Assembly: GCA_028293225.1 (NCBI GenBank) | Contig: JAQGPE010000628.1 | Location: forward strand, 1 to 5,831 | Length of the DNA: 5,831 nucleotides | From: Akkermansiaceae bacterium | GTDB taxonomy: Bacteria > Verrucomicrobiota > Verrucomicrobiia > Verrucomicrobiales > Akkermansiaceae | Reading direction: 5' to 3' | In this document: positions 1 to 5,446 of the stretch, in pieces | Layout: the number at the start of each line of letters is the position of its first letter | Position numbering within the stretch: the stretch's first letter is position 1 | Notes under the pieces: model-generated | What the model was told of the DNA's origin: nothing | What the model saw: the letters and a program-made list of their open reading frames with translations, nothing else | Databases searched by the model: none | Made by a program: the position numbers and the translations under genes

Positions 1-309
1 TGGCAGCATCTTGCGCATCAGTTCCGCATTCCCCTCCGCCAGCACATTGCGCGACGTGAACCCGCGCGGGGTCGGCACGGAGGCGCAGATGGCGACGACC
101 TCGCTGTTGGCGGCATCGTCAAGGTCACCAGCCCTCACTTTTACCGGGACGGACTGGAAGGCCTGGGCATGCATCAAATCGAGCGCTTCGCCTTCCGCTT
201 TGTCACGATCCGAGCCAATAAGCACCACTTCGCGCGCCACGCCGCGGAGAACGAGGGTGTATGCGAGCACCATCCCGACTTTGCCGGGGCCAACAATCGT
301 CACTTTCAT
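1..309 (-). CDS. Lactate/malate dehydrogenase family protein, N-terminal part (cut by window edge)
   Basis: Reading the minus strand from the ATG at 309 gives 103 uninterrupted codons with no stop before the window edge. The N-terminus MKVTIVGPGKVG carries the Rossmann dinucleotide motif G7-x-G9-x-x-G12. It is followed by the family hallmark K37-A-E-G-E-A-L-D-L45 and then by a segment aligning with the substrate-specificity loop (residues 76-90, ending T85-S86-R87). The family reversibly oxidises 2-hydroxy acids (lactate or malate) to 2-oxo acids with NAD(P) in the cytoplasm. Two positions are atypical. Where NAD-dependent members carry an acidic residue at the end of the second beta strand, this protein reads G32-S-D-R-D, resembling the GSERS segment of chloroplast NADP-malate dehydrogenase. 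At the substrate-discriminating position (Gln in lactate, Arg in malate enzymes) it appears to have T80. Substrate and cofactor are therefore left open. It is divergent from nspC. No Shine-Dalgarno sequence precedes the start. The catalytic histidine region lies outside the window. Confidence 0.88.
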   Translation of the reverse strand, partial: MKVTIVGPGKVGMVLAYTLVLRGVAREVVLIGSDRDKAEGEALDLMHAQAFQSVPVKVRAGDLDDAANSEVVAICASVPTPRGFTSRNVLAEGNAELMRKMLP

Positions 310-387
310 GCGGGCGTTCTAACGGGTCCCGGCGCTGCGCCAACATTCAATATTCCTTTCCCTCAAAACATTTTCCATCCTCCGCCC
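310..387. promoter_or_regulatory. Divergent intergenic region, dehydrogenase gene / nspC
   Basis: These 78 bases separate two divergent start codons and must hold the 5' signals of the dehydrogenase gene and possibly of nspC. The part from about 340 to 378 is locally AT-richer than its surroundings (around caatattcc and caaaacatttt), as expected for promoter melting regions. I could not identify a convincing -35/-10 pair on either strand, and no ribosome binding site is visible before either start. The role follows from position, not from a recognised motif. Confidence 0.35.
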
Positions 388-1581
388 GTGGCCTCTTTCA
401 TCGTCTCCATCGCCGCTCTCAAGCGCAATACCACCATCCTCCGCGAGACCGCGGAGGCCGCCGGCTGCCGTATCGTGCTGGCTCTGAAAGGCTTCTCCTG
501 CTGGAAGAGCTTCCCCTACTTCCGCGACGACCTTTCGGGTTGCTGCGCCTCCGGTCTGTGGGAAGCCTTTCTTGCCCGCGACTACTTCGGCAAGCAGGTG
601 CTGACCTACTCGCCGGGCTACATCGAGTCCGAGATCCGCGAGCTGTGCGAGTTCACCCACCACCTCGATTTCAACTCGCTGTCGCAGTGGTACCAGTTCC
701 GCGAAATCGTGATGAATCACCCACGCTTCCTCTCCGGGGAAATGCACTGCGGCCTGCGGGTCAACCCGGAGTGCTCGACCGGTGACACCCCCCTCTACGA
801 CCCCTGCGTCCCGGGCTCGCGACTGGGAATCACGGCGGACCAACTGGTGGGTGCGGACCTGAACGGGCTGTCCGGCCTGCACTTCCACACGCTGTGCGAG
901 CAGAACTCCGACGACCTGGAAAAGACCCTGGCGGCGATCGACGAAAAATTCGGCCACCTGCTGCGCTCGGAGCAGTTCACCTATCTGAACATGGGTGGCG
1001 GCCACTGGATCACCAAGCCCTTCTACGACCGCGAGCGGCTGATCCGCCTGGTCCGCGAGACCAAGGCCAGGTATGATCTTGAGATCTGGCTGGAGCCGGG
1101 CGAGGCGGTGGCGATCCATACCGGGGTCCTGCGCGCCACGGTGCTGGATCTCTTCGACTCCGCTGGCTACCGGCTGGCGATCCTCGACATCTCCGCCACC
1201 GCTCACATGCCGGATGTACTAGAGATGCCGTACCACCCCGACGCCTACCTGGTCGACGCGGGAAAAGTCTCCGTCGGACCGGCCGTGACGCTGGCCGGAG
1301 AGAGCTACCACCTTTCGACCGAAGATCCCGCCAGCCCTCACCGCTACCGCATTGGCGGCCCGACCTGCCTGGCCGGCGACGTGACCGGCGACTTCGCCTT
1401 TCACCGCGAGCTCAAGGTGGGGGATGTCATCGTATTCGACGACATGGCCCATTACACCATGGTGAAGACCACGACCTTCAACGGCGTTCCTCATCCGGAC
1501 ATCGTACTACAGCACGAGGATGGGCGGCTGGAGACGGTCAGGGAGTTCACCTACGCTGACTTCAGGGACCGGCTGGGCTGA
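388..1581 (+). CDS. nspC: Carboxynorspermidine/carboxyspermidine decarboxylase (NspC)
   Basis: This PLP enzyme of the alanine-racemase-fold group IV decarboxylases removes CO2 from carboxynorspermidine or carboxyspermidine to give norspermidine or spermidine, the last step of the aspartate-semialdehyde polyamine route. From the GTG at 388 it has 397 residues, close to the family norm. Visible motifs in order: A-L-K34-G-F (Schiff-base lysine), LHFH with H165 and H167, the phosphate-binding loop G203-G-G-H206, E236-P-G-E239, and G-P-T-C327-L-A-G-D331, the second-subunit cysteine/aspartate motif of the active site. The open frame extends upstream to 169 or beyond. That part is antisense to the dehydrogenase gene and unlike NspC, and GTG 388 is the only canonical start between it and the conserved lysine. 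The start falls at or within a few residues of the expected N-terminus. No Shine-Dalgarno sequence is seen. The usual partner, carboxynorspermidine dehydrogenase, is not in the window. Confidence 0.93.
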   Translation: MASFIVSIAALKRNTTILRETAEAAGCRIVLALKGFSCWKSFPYFRDDLSGCCASGLWEAFLARDYFGKQVLTYSPGYIESEIRELCEFTHHLDFNSLSQWYQFREIVMNHPRFLSGEMHCGLRVNPECSTGDTPLYDPCVPGSRLGITADQLVGADLNGLSGLHFHTLCEQNSDDLEKTLAAIDEKFGHLLRSEQFTYLNMGGGHWITKPFYDRERLIRLVRETKARYDLEIWLEPGEAVAIHTGVLRATVLDLFDSAGYRLAILDISATAHMPDVLEMPYHPDAYLVDAGKVSVGPAVTLAGESYHLSTEDPASPHRYRIGGPTCLAGDVTGDFAFHRELKVGDVIVFDDMAHYTMVKTTTFNGVPHPDIVLQHEDGRLETVREFTYADFRDRLG

Positions 1582-1803
1582 AGCTCCGGGCCGGCGCAAA
1601 GGAATGCGGCACTCTCCCTTCAGGCGATCGGCGCTTGGATGGGCACGCACGGTCGTGGCTTCACCATCATCGACAAAACCGATGTTTCCCATCGGATTTC
1701 ATATGATCCTGCCGGTTTGCCCTCGGCGTATTCAGAGCCGTGGCGGGCCCGTTGAGCCCGGACCCGCATTCCCCATCACTCACTCCATCCACTCCTCTTC
1801 TCC
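1582..1803. other. Noncoding spacer between nspC and the YwaF-like gene
   Basis: These 222 bases hold no frame that resembles a protein. The open frames crossing it on both strands are low-complexity, Ser/Pro/Arg-rich translations that run into the flanking genes. Two short dyads are visible: CCGATG-N5-CATCGG at 1679-1695 and CGGGC-N7-GCCCG at 1744-1760. Neither is followed by a T-run, so a rho-independent terminator for nspC is not supported. The stretch just before 1804 is pyrimidine-rich. Confidence 0.6.
1679..1707 (+). promoter_or_regulatory. Possible promoter with dyad (operator-like) upstream of the YwaF-like gene
   Basis: A perfect 6-base inverted repeat, CCGATG (1679-1684) and CATCGG (1690-1695) around a 5-base spacer, is followed after six bases by TATGAT (1702-1707), one mismatch from the sigma-70 -10 consensus. 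The dyad covers the place where a -35 box would lie, and no good -35 hexamer is present. This would fit an activator or repressor site. Past one mismatch the arms gain three more A:T pairs, so a small RNA hairpin is the alternative. The distance to the next start codon is about 96 bases. Confidence 0.25.
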
Positions 1804-2538
1804 ATGGATCCACGCGCCTTCCACTGTTTCGGCACCTCGCATTGGGTCGCCATCTTCTGCACCATCCTGGCGGCGATCGGCATGATCCGCCTGAACCGTT
1901 CGCCCCGCGTGTCACCGGCCCGCAAGCAACAGTTCAATACCGCCCTGGCGGTGATCCTGGTCCTCGCCGTCTCCGCCGATCCCCTTCTGACCTGGCTGCG
2001 CTATCGCCATGCGGAGGACGCGACCCTGGCCGGCAGACTGGTCCGGGAAACCGCCCTGCCTTTCTATCTTTGCGACGTCGCCTCCCTCGTTCTGGCCGTC
2101 GCCCTGGTCACCCGCCGGCCTCGCTGGGTGGAGGTCGGCTATCTCTGGGGACTGGCCGGCACGGTTCAGGGCCTGCTCACCCCGACCCTCTACTTCAACT
2201 GGGACACCCCTGAATACTATGCCTTCTTCCTCCAGCACGGCGGAGTCCCGGTCGCCGCGGTGGCCCTGGTCTTCGGCGCCCGCATCGTTCCCCAGCCCGG
2301 CGCCTTCCGCCGCATCGTGCTCTGGAGCTGGGTCTATATGGGCGGGGTCATGCTGCTGAACGTGCTGCTGCGCGCGAACTACGGCTTCCTCAACGGCAAA
2401 CCCGGGGTCGGCACCCTCTTCGACTACATGGGCCCCTATCCGTGGTATCTGCTCACGCTCCAGGCAGTCGCCTTCACCCTCTACGCCCTGCTGCTCCTGC
2501 CCTTCAACCGCCCCCGCCCTTCTGGCCTCCCATCCTGA
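1804..2538 (+). CDS. YwaF/TMEM164-like integral membrane protein (TIGR02206 type)
   Basis: This 244-residue, strongly hydrophobic protein has roughly six to seven predicted membrane segments (about 13-30, 47-65, 86-102, 112-128, 148-162, 171-189 and 214-234). Recognisable family blocks are P86-F-Y-L-C90-D, Y113-L-W-G-L-A-G-T-V-Q-G, Q144-H145-G-G, N192-Y-G-F-L-N-G-K-P and G210-P-Y-P-W-Y215. These match the bacterial YwaF family, which is related to eukaryotic TMEM164. TMEM164 has been described as a phospholipid acyltransferase with an essential cysteine. C90 and H145 are plausible equivalents of a Cys/His pair here, but I infer that from position only. The bacterial function is unproven. ATG 1804 puts a short polar N-terminus before the first helix, normal for the family. 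No Shine-Dalgarno sequence is seen, only a pyrimidine-rich leader. The gene stands alone, with long spacers on both sides. Confidence 0.85.
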   Translation: MDPRAFHCFGTSHWVAIFCTILAAIGMIRLNRSPRVSPARKQQFNTALAVILVLAVSADPLLTWLRYRHAEDATLAGRLVRETALPFYLCDVASLVLAVALVTRRPRWVEVGYLWGLAGTVQGLLTPTLYFNWDTPEYYAFFLQHGGVPVAAVALVFGARIVPQPGAFRRIVLWSWVYMGGVMLLNVLLRANYGFLNGKPGVGTLFDYMGPYPWYLLTLQAVAFTLYALLLLPFNRPRPSGLPS

Positions 2539-2550
2539 GTCCCCTCAAAG

Positions 2551-2626
2551 CGCCCCAAGGGGGCGAAATGTGACAGCCAGGGGTGAAACCCCTGGATCCG
2601 ACACCCCGGCAAAGCCGCACTCCGGG
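2551..2626. repeat. Cluster of short perfect hairpins (REP-like) after the YwaF-like gene
   Basis: Three inverted repeats follow one another. CGCCCC (2551-2556) pairs with GGGGCG (2560-2565) over a 3-base loop. CCAGGGGT (2577-2584) pairs with ACCCCTGG (2588-2595) over a GAA loop, giving an 8-bp perfect stem. CCCGG (2605-2609) pairs with CCGGG (2622-2626), enclosing a smaller CGGC/GCCG hairpin. No T-run follows, so a classical terminator is unlikely, although the hairpins start only 12 bases after the stop at 2538 and could still protect a transcript end. Paired short hairpins of this look resemble dispersed intergenic repeats. Only one copy is in this window, so dispersal is an inference. Confidence 0.6.
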
Positions 2627-2712
2627 CGCCCCCTCACGCACCTCAGTTCGCCACCTCCCGCGGCGCCCGCTCCCCTCAGCGCTTCCGATTCTCCCTCCCT
2701 TCAAAAAGCCCA

Positions 2713-2782
2713 CGACCGCAGGTCGCTATTCTCCTCCAGTCTAGCGTCTGACGTCTTCCAGTCTTGAGTCTCCCCGCAGGGG
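2713..2782. repeat. Composite element: GCA-loop hairpin, GTCT heptad array, GCA-loop hairpin
   Basis: CGACC-GCA-GGTCG (2713-2725) and CCCC-GCA-GGGG (2772-2782) are two perfect hairpins with the same GCA loop. Between them GTCT occurs at 2739, 2746, 2753, 2761 and 2768, with spacings of 7, 7, 8 and 7 bases. This gives five degenerate units of the form NGTCTNN over 2738-2773. Such spacing is unlikely to be random and looks like a decayed heptanucleotide tandem repeat. It lies 54 to 123 bases upstream of the start at 2836. It could be a dispersed repeat, a protein-binding array or simple slippage. Confidence 0.5.
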
Positions 2783-2835
2783 CTTTGCGCATCCCACAAT
2801 AGCCCCCGCCCCCTGACCTCCGGCACCCTGCCGCG

Positions 2836-3882
2836 ATGGTTACCACTCTAAATCCGCGCCAACTCCTCTTCGCCCAAAACGTCGTGACAGGCATGTCCCT
2901 CACCGACGCCTACCGCCAGGCCGGCTACTCGGGAGAAGGCCACGTCGCCCACGCCGGCGCCAGCAAGCTGATGCAAAAACCGGCCATCGCCGGCTACGTC
3001 GAGACCCGGCAGCAGGAGCACACCCTCAGCGCCGTCGCCGACCGCACCGAGATCCTGAAAAAGCTCACCACCGTCCTGCGCTCGGAGACCGCCGACCTCG
3101 ACTCCCTCCCGGTCCACGAGGTCACCCGCCGCACCGTTCTCAAGTCCGACGGCTCCCGCTTCACCGTCGTCCGCTCGAAGTCCATGAGCCGCCACGCCGC
3201 TCTCCGCCAGCTCGCCCGCATGCTCGGCCTCGGCAAACCCTGCTCAAACGAGGACCGCTACGAACGCTACCGCCAGCGCAACGCCATCGAAACCCGCGCC
3301 ACCGTCGCCGCCGCCATCGGCCCGGAAGATCCCACCCCATCTCCCGCTGACACCCCCGGCGGTCCACCCATCCGAATCGGCCGCCACCTCAACTCCCGCC
3401 AGCGTCTCTTCTGCGAATACCTGGCCCGCGACTACCCGGCCTACTCCGCCTATGGCTTTGCCGGCTACCACGTTTCCCGCGATCCGGACCAGGCCGGTGC
3501 CGCCGCGGCGCGGTTGCTGAGACGCCCCGCGGTCATCGCCTATCTTCGCGAACTCCGCCGTTACACCACCCCCCGGCCCCTCGCGGGTGAGGTGGCCGGC
3601 CGCGACGAAACCCTGGCCTACCTCACCCAGGCCCTCCGCGCCACCCGCCCGGACATCGAAACCCAGGGCCGCTTCATCGACCAGGTCATCCAGGACGAAG
3701 TCGAAAAGCCCGACGGCAGCCTCGAAACCCGCATCGCCATCCGCTCCATCAGCCAGCCGCGCATCATCGCCCAACTCGCCGCCCTCCTCACCTCCACCAC
3801 CCTCCCCCGGGAGAACGACGACCTATACGCCGCTCAAATCCGCGCCGAGCTGGCAGAGCTGTTCGTCGATGACATCGGGTGA
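2836..3882 (+). CDS. Tandem-duplicated terminase small-subunit-like protein
   Basis: The 348 residues contain two complete copies of a module resembling the phage terminase small subunit (Terminase_2 type), the DNA-recognition part of the packaging enzyme. Copy 1 covers about 5-132 and copy 2 about 185-318, joined by a Pro-rich linker (about 133-184). Matching blocks: L5-N-P-R-Q and L185-N-S-R-Q; A25-Y-x-x-A-G-Y31 and A205-Y-x-x-A-G-Y211, the helix-turn-helix signature; K48-P-A and R230-P-A; R70-x-E-x-L and R256-x-E-x-L; K103-x-D-G-S and K291-x-D-G-S; L126-A-R-M-L and L314-A-A-L-L. The offset grows smoothly from 180 to 188, as expected of an old duplication. A normal small subunit has one copy. 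No large terminase, portal or capsid gene is present. The gene favours C-ending codons strongly. Its stop overlaps the mlaE start. DNA binding is inferred; the actual role is unknown. Confidence 0.75.
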   Translation: MVTTLNPRQLLFAQNVVTGMSLTDAYRQAGYSGEGHVAHAGASKLMQKPAIAGYVETRQQEHTLSAVADRTEILKKLTTVLRSETADLDSLPVHEVTRRTVLKSDGSRFTVVRSKSMSRHAALRQLARMLGLGKPCSNEDRYERYRQRNAIETRATVAAAIGPEDPTPSPADTPGGPPIRIGRHLNSRQRLFCEYLARDYPAYSAYGFAGYHVSRDPDQAGAAAARLLRRPAVIAYLRELRRYTTPRPLAGEVAGRDETLAYLTQALRATRPDIETQGRFIDQVIQDEVEKPDGSLETRIAIRSISQPRIIAQLAALLTSTTLPRENDDLYAAQIRAELAELFVDDIG

Positions 3883-4742
3883 ATCAGCAGCAGGCCAAAG
3901 GTTCGTCGCGCTGGCCAAAGTTCGAAATCTTCGCCAACGTCCGTCCCGTGGTGCTTTTCGAACTACTCGGGCGAGGCTTCCTGGGCTTTTTCACCTTTCT
4001 CGGCGAGATCGGGCTGTTGTTCCGCGACGTGCTTGAATCACTTGTTCGAGGCAAAATCCGCTGGCGGCTGGTGATGGAGCAGATCGCCGAAATGGGCTTC
4101 CGCTCGCAGCCGGTGGTCATGATCACCGGAGCTTTCACGGGCGCAGTGCTGGCGGCGCAGTCGCTGTTCCAGTTCGCCCAGTTGAAGATGGAAACGGGCG
4201 GCGGAGCCCTGGTGAGCGTGTCGATGCTCCGGGAGCTGGGACCGACGATCACGGGGCTGATGCTTTCCGGCCGCGTCGGAGCGGCCATGGCGGCGGAGAT
4301 CGGCACCATGAAGGTGACCGAGCAGGTCGACGCGCTGCGCTCCATGAGCGTGCACCCGATCGACTACCTGGTGACGCCGCGGATCATCGCGATGTTCGTG
4401 GCGATGCCGCTGCTGATCGGCGAATCGGCGGCCCTGGGGATCGGGGCCTCGGAACTGGTCGGCATGCAGTTCAATGTGAACTCGGCCTACTGGATGAACC
4501 AGATGCACCACTACACCGACCTCAGCGACATCTCGATCGCACTGATCAAGGGCATGATCTTCGGCATCCTGATCGTGGGGATTTCCTGCCACCAGGGGCT
4601 GAAAGCCAGCAACGGCGCGGTCGGCGTGGGACGCGGGACCACCAGCGCGATGGTGATTTCCTCCCTGGCGATCCTGATCTTCAACTTCTTCCTGACCCTG
4701 CTGCTGAACATGATCTTCCCCACCGGGCTGGCCAAACGCTGA
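3879..4742 (+). CDS. mlaE: MlaE-type ABC transporter permease (lipid asymmetry / retrograde transport)
   Basis: The 287-residue product is a typical MlaE/YrbE permease, the inner-membrane part of the MlaFEDB complex that moves phospholipids between the inner membrane and the outer membrane. It shows the N-terminal amphipathic segment (about 20-50), a first membrane segment (about 78-98), the family core R118-E119-L-G-P, then G131-R-V-G-A-A-M-A-A-E140-I-G-T-M-K-V-T-E-Q-V and D151-A-L, Y163-L-V-T-P-R, and a C-terminal helix at about 257-279. E119 corresponds to the conserved glutamate in the Leu-Arg-Glu-Leu-Gly motif of E. coli MlaE. The GTG at 3879 overlaps the preceding stop by four bases (GTGA), which suggests translational coupling. 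It adds a roughly 20-residue polar N-terminus, so a later GTG such as 3948 is possible. MlaF and MlaD genes do not follow, unlike in most mla operons. Confidence 0.93.
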   Translation: MNQQQAKGSSRWPKFEIFANVRPVVLFELLGRGFLGFFTFLGEIGLLFRDVLESLVRGKIRWRLVMEQIAEMGFRSQPVVMITGAFTGAVLAAQSLFQFAQLKMETGGGALVSVSMLRELGPTITGLMLSGRVGAAMAAEIGTMKVTEQVDALRSMSVHPIDYLVTPRIIAMFVAMPLLIGESAALGIGASELVGMQFNVNSAYWMNQMHHYTDLSDISIALIKGMIFGILIVGISCHQGLKASNGAVGVGRGTTSAMVISSLAILIFNFFLTLLLNMIFPTGLAKR

Positions 4743-4805
4743 GGCGGGAAGCGGAGCGGTGAAATTGTGCTTTGCGGGGGTAGGCGGCTGCGTTAGCGGG
4801 TCGGC

Positions 4806-5441
4806 ATGGATTTGTCCCATTTCCGGCAGGAATACCATGCGGGAGGCCTGCGCCGCGCCGATCTGAAGGCGGAGCCGGTGGAGCAGTTCGAAACCTGGTT
4901 CCGGCAGGCGGTGGCGGCGAAGTACCCGGAGCCGAACGCGATGACGCTGGCGACGGTGGACGTGGCCGGCTGGCCGCTGGTGCGGACGGTGCTGCTGAAG
5001 CAGTTCGACGCCCGCGGGCTGGTGTTTTTCACCAACTACGAGAGCCGCAAGGCGGTGCAGATGGAGGAAAACCCGCGGGTCAGCCTGCTTTTCCCGTGGG
5101 TCGCGCTGGAGCGCCAGGTGGTGGTGCAGGGCAAGGTGACCAAGATTTCCCGCGCGGAGTCGGCCGAGTATTTCCACTCCCGGCCGCGCGAATCCCAGCT
5201 GGGCGCGTGGGTTTCGCACCAGAGTTCGGTGATCCCGGACCGCAAGTTCCTGACGGACAGTCTGGCGGCGCTGCATGAGCGCTTCGGCGAGGGGGAGATC
5301 CCCCTGCCCCCCTTCTGGGGCGGCTACCGGGTGAAACCGGAAACCGTGGAGTTCTGGCAGGGCGGCCCGGCGCGGCTGCACGACCGTTTTCTCTACATCC
5401 GGCAGGAAGATGGCTGGACGATCGAGCGGCTTTCCCCGTAG
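4806..5441 (+). CDS. pdxH: Pyridoxamine 5'-phosphate oxidase
   Basis: PdxH is the cytoplasmic FMN enzyme that oxidises pyridoxamine or pyridoxine 5'-phosphate to pyridoxal 5'-phosphate with O2, the final step of vitamin B6 synthesis and salvage. The 211 residues compare with 218 in E. coli, and known ligand residues appear at a constant offset of seven. R7 and Y10 lie in the N-terminal substrate segment (R-Q-E-Y-x-x-G-G-L-R). R60 and K65 lie in R-T-V-L-L-K (FMN), as do S80-R81-K82. Y122, R126 and S130 lie in Y-F-H-S-R-P-R-E-S (substrate phosphate). R190 and H192 lie in R-L-H-D-R, near the C-terminal E-R-L-S-P. It appears complete and active. ATG 4806 gives the family N-terminus; no Shine-Dalgarno sequence precedes it. 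It lies 63 bases after mlaE, so co-transcription is possible. It uses mostly G-ending codons, in contrast to the gene at 2836. Confidence 0.96.
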   Translation: MDLSHFRQEYHAGGLRRADLKAEPVEQFETWFRQAVAAKYPEPNAMTLATVDVAGWPLVRTVLLKQFDARGLVFFTNYESRKAVQMEENPRVSLLFPWVALERQVVVQGKVTKISRAESAEYFHSRPRESQLGAWVSHQSSVIPDRKFLTDSLAALHERFGEGEIPLPPFWGGYRVKPETVEFWQGGPARLHDRFLYIRQEDGWTIERLSP

Positions 5442-5446
5442 GGAAA
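5431..5446 (+). terminator. Hairpin spanning the pdxH stop codon (weak terminator candidate)
   Basis: TTTCCC (5431-5436) and GGGAAA (5441-5446) form a perfect 6-bp stem with a 4-base loop. The TAG stop at 5439-5441 lies in the loop and the first base of the right arm. A second weak pairing, CCAG (5451-5454) with CTGG (5465-5468), follows. There is no clear T-run, so rho-independent termination is doubtful. Confidence 0.25.

Larger units (their letters stand above)
2539..2835. other. Repeat-rich noncoding spacer
   Basis: These 297 bases contain no credible gene. Short open frames on both strands give Pro/Ser/Arg/Gly-rich translations without family character. The spacer holds two structured blocks, listed separately: strong hairpins at 2551-2626, and a hairpin / GTCT-heptad / hairpin element at 2713-2782. 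The part between them (about 2627-2712) is plain C-rich sequence. The promoter for the gene at 2836 should lie in the last 50 to 100 bases, but I cannot point to a good -35/-10 pair. Confidence 0.65.

Noticed and set aside
169..387. Upstream extension of the nspC frame to the ATG at 169
   Set aside because: The extra 73 codons mostly overlap the antisense of the dehydrogenase gene and do not resemble the NspC N-terminus. The conserved part begins right after the GTG at 388.
319..1206. Minus-strand open frame of 295 codons opposite nspC
   Set aside because: It is a low-information Val/Gly/Ala/Arg/Gln-rich translation, and nspC motifs on the plus strand explain the region.
1520..1885. Plus-strand open frame bridging nspC and the YwaF-like gene
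   Set aside because: It overlaps both genes out of frame, is rich in Ser, Pro and Arg, and has no visible domain.
2570..2767. Small plus-strand open frame in the repeat-rich spacer
   Set aside because: It runs through the hairpin and heptad repeats, has a Ser/Pro-rich composition and no start context, so it is more likely noncoding.
2551..2782. Possible CRISPR array or tRNA/rRNA gene in the spacer
   Set aside because: The repeats are short, differ from each other and lack regular spacers. No cloverleaf, anticodon arm or CCA end could be found.
3244..3774. Minus-strand open frame (176 codons) opposite the terminase-like gene
   Set aside because: It is a Gly/Ala/Val/Asp-rich shadow translation. 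The plus strand shows two matching copies of a recognisable module, which cannot be a chance product.
2836..3882. Prophage region
   Set aside because: Only the terminase-like gene recalls a phage. No integrase, large terminase, portal, capsid, tail or attachment-site repeats were seen in the window.
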